Source: Ulota crispa (lineage: Eukaryota; Streptophyta; Bryopsida; Orthotrichales; Orthotrichaceae). From it: a stretch of DNA of 64,000 nucleotides. The stretch's first letter is position 1, and every line of letters starts with the position of its first letter. The position numbers and the translations under genes are program-made. A model generated the notes under the pieces. That model searched no databases and was not told where the DNA came from. It saw only the letters and a list, made by a program, of their open reading frames with translations. This document shows positions 59,230-64,000 of the stretch, piece by piece. Location of the stretch: contig OY987248.1 of assembly GCA_963920765.1 (NCBI GenBank), positions 8,962,539-9,026,538 of the forward strand. The letters run 5' to 3'.

Positions 59230-60330
59230 TACTCTCACCATAACTGTCCCCTGAAGCTCCCAATAACACAACGCAGCAGCACCAGAATCAAGAAAAAAAA
59301 TCCTGCTTCCTCATCGCCATCACTCCTACTCCGCCAATCCTCACATAAACTTTTAGCCAGTACAAAGCAGCCTCTTCTATGCCTCTCTGGAGCTCCAATA
59401 AGGCAATACATTGCGCCAACACACGCACTTCAAATCAACCATAGCGAAAGAACCGCAAGGAACTGCAGAAATAGCTCGATCGCATTGTTGTCAACCGAAT
59501 TGGATCGGAACCGGCCGCGGAAGCTCCAAAATGCGCATAATGTGGCAACTCCACAACACCACAAGACACATGACAAAGAGCAGGCATGAAAAGTCTACAA
59601 ACTTACTGCAAGTGAGCAGCAAGCGGATGCCGGTGCGAAGCTTGCCGGCTTTTCCTTGCTAACAACCTAATCTCGCCATAACTGTCCCCTAAAACTGCAA
59701 ATAACGTTACACAACAACCTCCATGGAATCAGGATCAAGAATTAGGTCCCGCTTCCCCTTCTTCATCTACTGACACACTCCTACACTCCGTCCATCCTCA
59801 CAAATGCGTAGTGTCACTCGATCCAAGAAATCAACCTTTACTCCACGAGCAAGGCCTCTTCGGACCTCCAGCGAGACAAATATATTGCGAACATCACATC
59901 AGCCATAGCGATAGAGCCGAGAGAAAATGCAGAGAAAGCTCGATCAAGCTAGGAGGATCGGAACCTGCCAAATGCACGCAATGCAGGAACTAAAGAACGC
60001 TATAACAACAACACCACAGGACATCAACTAGAGCAATGCCTCTTTGGACCTCCAGCAAGGCAAATACATTGCTTACATCACATCAGCCATAGCGACGGAA
60101 AAATGCAGAGAAAGCTCGATCAAGCTAAGCGGATCGGATCTTCGGACCTTCAGCGAGGCAAATACATTGCGCAAATTACATCAGCCATAGCGACAGAGCC
60201 GAGTGAAAATGCAGAGAAAGCTCGATTAAGCTACGCGGATCGGAACCTGCAGAATGCACGCAATGCAAGAGCGCTATAACAACAACACAAGACATCGACC
60301 AGTCATGAAAAATCGAGAAACGTACTCAAG
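59230..60330. repeat. Tandem duplication upstream of SEC5
   Basis: Segments of up to about 430 bp repeat from about 59230: units near 59230-59660 and 59670-60030, then shorter ones near 60030-60140 and 60145-60330. Shared landmarks are ccataactgtcccct, agcaaggc, acatcagccatagcga, aaatgcagagaaagctcgat, gcggatcgg and aatgcacgcaatgca. This is the SEC5 promoter or leader region. Confidence 0.8.
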
Positions 60331-62604
60331 AAAGCGGACGGTGTGAAGCTGTGAAGAGTTTGTACTTTGAAGCGGAGGGAAGACGAAACGCAACAAGAAA
60401 GAAAAACAAATTTGGCTGCAGTTGGGATTGTTCAGGTATTCCTGATTCACGGGACCACGACGCTCGCATTCAGTTGCTCTGTGTCATGCTAGCTCGTCGC
60501 CATGCTTGATATTCCATGGCAACGCCACCGTCGTCTTCCTCCTGTGCGCATATTTTCACCTGTTTTGATCCCATAGCATTTGTTACGATTACAGGAACTC
60601 CGTGATGTCCGACCTTTAAGTGTAAAATTCAAAGGAGGTTATAGGGGCTGGGGGTGAACTCACCCCTCGTTACAGTAGTCATTACCCCCGTGCCTGGATG
60701 AGTAGGGCCTTCGGGGTTCTGTCCATCACACATCCATGTTTTGGGCCAGGGTGGAATTTGTCATTAGGAAAAATATGGGCCCAATTAGGTTCTGAGTTTG
60801 GGGGTTCCTAGTCATGGGAATCCAATTCCCAAGAAAATCATGCGCATGCTGATGTGGTACTATTGGTGACACGTTAACTTTTTTGATTTTTTAATTTTAG
60901 AACAAAGTATAAAAAAATTCAAAAAAGTTTATTATTTTTTTCTAAGATTTTTTTTTTCCGGATTTTTTTAATTAATTTTTTCTGGTCATCAGCATGAGCT
61001 GGTTCCCCACATTAGGAACAAAAATTATGGAGGGTTGGAATCATTTATAAAGGCCTTATTGAGGCCCCATATTTTTCCTAATGTTCCTATTTTGATGTTG
61101 TTCAATTGTATCCTACTCCAGTTTTTTAGATTGAGTTAGGGTTTTTGAATTCACATATGAATTCAAAGTTTCAAGTTCTATCTCCTAGTGATGAATTTTT
61201 TAAAATCTCAAAAAATTTGAAATGTGAAAAGTAGAGCTTTTATCACCTTGATCCCACAACCTCATGAAGTAGTTGGTTGAGCTCCTCCCCTCATTCATCC
61301 AAGTCGAGGGCAATGAAGGCATCAGTTCACCCTAGCCAATTTTAGGGGCAATTCTCACCATGTCCTTTTTCCACATGCCATGGAAACCTAAGAATCCTAT
61401 TGGTTGAGAGCCAAAATTTGAGACTTAGCAATTTTCACTACCATTGTACAAGAGAGTGTTGTTTGTTAACAAAGAAATAAAATGTGTAGGGTAAGGGTCT
61501 CATGCAAGAGCATTCTCACATTTAAGCCATTGGGAATGGGGACCAAGCTTGAGTAACTAGTGGTGCAATCGTGAGATTGCCTATGCGTGAGGCCCTTAGT
61601 TTGTATAAATGTTGCTTGAAGAAAACATTGTCATGTCTTCTTTTTGATGACAAGAGTGACATTGCGCCATAGCATTATGCAATGTGACACCATTTTGAAA
61701 TTTTTGTTGTTATGTTCACAAATATAAGAGCAATTGAAAATGCAAAAGCTTTTGTTCAAGTGGCATTTACAAATATTTTATTATTTTTGAATGATTATAT
61801 GCTTACTTCATTCATGGGTTTGTTGGACATTCATTCTTGGTTGCATATATTTTTGATGATTTCATTAATGTGTTTTGTGTATTTAATTACAGGTTATGTT
61901 ATGCAACTAATGATCGTTGAAAATATTAATGCAGGTAGTGGTATTTACGCATAACAAGTACTTGTGAGAATCTCAAGGCCACTTGGCTGAGACAGACATC
62001 AACAATCACGTGTTTCTGGAAGCTTTTGTTCTTAGTCTTTTAAATTTGTGTTTCTACTCATCAGTTTATAGACTTTGGTTTATTTTAATTTGGAGTTATG
62101 TCAAAAAAAAAAGTTGTTTAATAACAAACAAGACCAGCTTCTACAATATGTTCCAAGTTTCACATCTCAATTCACAGTGCATTTTGCATTGTAGCAGCAC
62201 TTTTTGAAGATTTATTGTAAAAGAAGGTGGAACTTGACTTGAGGTTTTTGGATCAATTGTTTTTGTTCAACTCAAGCGCAAGGTACATCAATCTTCTAGC
62301 ATGAAATATTCATGGGCTTTCATAGTACGTCTTTTTCTTTTAATAACCCAACAAAATTAGGAGTTTGTATTGAGGCGGAACTTGCATAGATGGTACGTGG
62401 AATGTAGTTTGAATTGCTCCTTAGCCTCTCCAGCTCTGAATGCATTTTTATCAATTAAAAGCATTGGATATAGTTTCATTTTTTCTATTAATGTATATTG
62501 TTGTTTTTTTGTGAAAATTCTCAAATGATTTGTTTAATTTTTTATAGTTCAAACAATGTTATTTTTGACCTCTTGAACACAACTTCTTTTTGGTCATTTA
62601 GGCA
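60331..62604. other. Intergenic region
   Basis: 60331-60600 is still GC-richer; then AT-rich. Near 60735 gggccagggtggaa resembles the end of the 15384-16498 element, with no partner found. The 80-codon hydrophobic ORF at 61712-61954 matches nothing I recognise. Confidence 0.5.
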
Positions 62605-62837
62605 TTAACCCTTGAATGTATGAGCATGCCGTTGTGACCAGTATAATACAAGGTGTTTTTCTTGTAACTGGAATGGATCCATAACTTTATTACATTTGAG
62701 ATTAACAAAAAAGTTGGAGGGTAGATTAAAATGGTTCTAGTGGGCTACTTGAGATCCCAAATTAGAACTTCTTATTGGTAGCAAATGCCAATTATAATGC
62801 ATTATATTACTATGCCCTATGGTCATTTAAGGGTTAA
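62605..62837. mobile_element. TTAA-flanked MITE, subfamily A, copy 3
   Basis: TTAA-CCCTTGAATG on the left; CATTTAAGGG-TTAA on the right; 233 bp. The interior aligns with 6028-6269 (ttattacatttgagat, gatcccaaattagaac, ttggtagcaaatgc) along its whole length. Confidence 0.85.
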
Positions 62838-64000
62838 GGTGTTTGCAATCAATTATATTAATTTTCAGATTGGAAATTTAGAGATTCAAAAGTAAATTTA
62901 TGATGGTTACAATGTCTACTTTATATGTCTAAAATCAGTTACTTTTTATATAAATTTTATCCTATATCAAATATAAAATCCTTTAGATTTTATTTAGTTC
63001 CCTACTTACTAATTTATTTCTAAATCATATGTACGTTGATATTCAACTGTATATATGATTTTTGGCTTTTAGACTTATGTTTTTACTTTGGAAAATACAT
63101 TACGAAATGAGAGCAAGGACATACCATAGCACATACAACTTAAAGGAAGAATAATGTTTTTATCCAGATTAGTTTGAATTTTAAAGGAATTTTTTCATTT
63201 TCAACGTAATTCATGTTTTGTGATTTTTCAGCATACTATGAGAAACATCAACAATGTTAAATTGATTCTCAAAGAGATGTAATCAACTACAAATCAATTC
63301 AATATAAACGTCATAAAATAGCATAACATAATGAAATAGGTGTTTTTTGATGCTTTGCATTAATTTTTTAGCACAAACCATTGCCATAAACATATTAATA
63401 TGTTTTTTCACCTCTTTAATAAAGAATATTTGCATTTTCAAATTTTATTCAAAAATTAAAAAGTAAAACATCAAATTGATGATATTCATTTTGGTTGCAA
63501 AAATCTCACATAATCATGATTTGAACCCATTACAAAAATGAACAAGTATAAGATCTTGTGCCAATTTTTTTTCAAGTGATTTTTTTATTTCTATTGTTCA
63601 ACATCTCCAACACTAGAGGTTTAATATGCAAAAGCCTTAACAATAACAAAAGAAACAAACCTCTATAAAAGTTATTAATGGTTTCCAAATGAACCATGTT
63701 TAGTACATTGAAACCCTCAAATTTTCTTAGAGTATGCAACTAAATTTTCTTTATTTTAATGTTTTTTAACTCTAATTCCTACTTCTAAAAAATGCATAAG
63801 CCTATACACCTTCAAGATATGCAAACCAATAGGCTTTGTAGTAAAAGGAAACTCTAATTCTTTTACAGCCTACATGAATACAAGTACATGTATCTATACT
63901 CTAAACTAAGGTATTCAAGATGATGTAACTTTTAATCAAAATTAAAAAATGTCTTTGTAGAGCTCCTTGTAAAGGTCAATGCAACAATCAAGTATTAAAT
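62838..64000. other. AT-rich intergenic region to the window end
   Basis: No gene, RNA gene or transposon end recognised. Confidence 0.5.

Noticed and set aside
61712-62207. Two hydrophobic ORFs (80 and 74 codons)
   Set aside because: AT-rich DNA gives such Phe/Leu/Ile-rich ORFs by chance; no similarity seen.

Overview
The window is nuclear DNA of a green plant of the streptophyte lineage. Its genes have many spliced exons, a plant-type exocyst SEC5, a UIEF-type mRNA export adaptor, an SRC2-like C2 protein and TTTAGGG-type telomere-like motifs. It is probably not a flowering plant: a hybrid histidine kinase with bacterial-style PAS domains resembles the PAS-histidine-kinase group of bryophytes and early-diverging streptophytes. 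That lineage call is inference. Exons are GC-richer and the introns and intergenic DNA are AT-rich and crowded with small transposons.

Layout. 1-13241 (+): the 3' part of a hybrid histidine kinase (PAS, HisKA, split HATPase, degenerate receiver, true receiver), nine exons with introns of 0.6-2 kb full of MITEs and foldback elements. 14142-14975 (-): single-exon C2 / Tyr-Gln-rich SRC2-like protein. About 15384-20488: repeat-rich intergenic DNA. 20489-22734 (-): tRNA-splicing endonuclease catalytic subunit (SEN2 type), five exons. 22735-27940: intergenic, with TTAA-flanked elements and a 16-bp minisatellite. 27941-29994 (-): BORCS8/MEF2BNB-like protein, four exons, preceded by a perfect 281-bp (CT/GA)n tract. 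30962-31120 (-): a 52-codon ORF that looks like a conserved small membrane protein. 31121-43743: gene desert of AT-rich repeats. 43744-47033 (-): UAP56-interacting mRNA export factor (UIEF-like), seven exons. 49170-59059 (-): exocyst subunit SEC5, 21 exons whose phases all agree, about 1238 codons. 59060-64000: tandemly duplicated SEC5 upstream DNA, then AT-rich repeats.

The genes do not form a pathway. They are independent housekeeping or signalling genes: phosphorelay signalling, tRNA splicing, organelle positioning, mRNA export and exocytosis.

The most unusual content is in the transposons. (1) Kinase introns 4 and 6 are copies of one terminal-inverted-repeat element, and in both the 5' splice site and the last codons of the upstream exon lie inside the element's terminal repeat: transposon-derived introns. 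(2) At least eleven small elements start and end TTAA-CCC...GGG-TTAA, a piggyBac-like arrangement; a related empty site in the window supports TTAA duplication. (3) Two insertions can be dated relative to others by nesting or a duplicated empty site. In the proteins, the kinase has a CxxC...CxxC insert inside its ATP-binding domain and a receiver that has lost both the phospho-Asp and the Lys. All exon models come from reading splice sites and protein similarity by eye; nothing was computed against a database.
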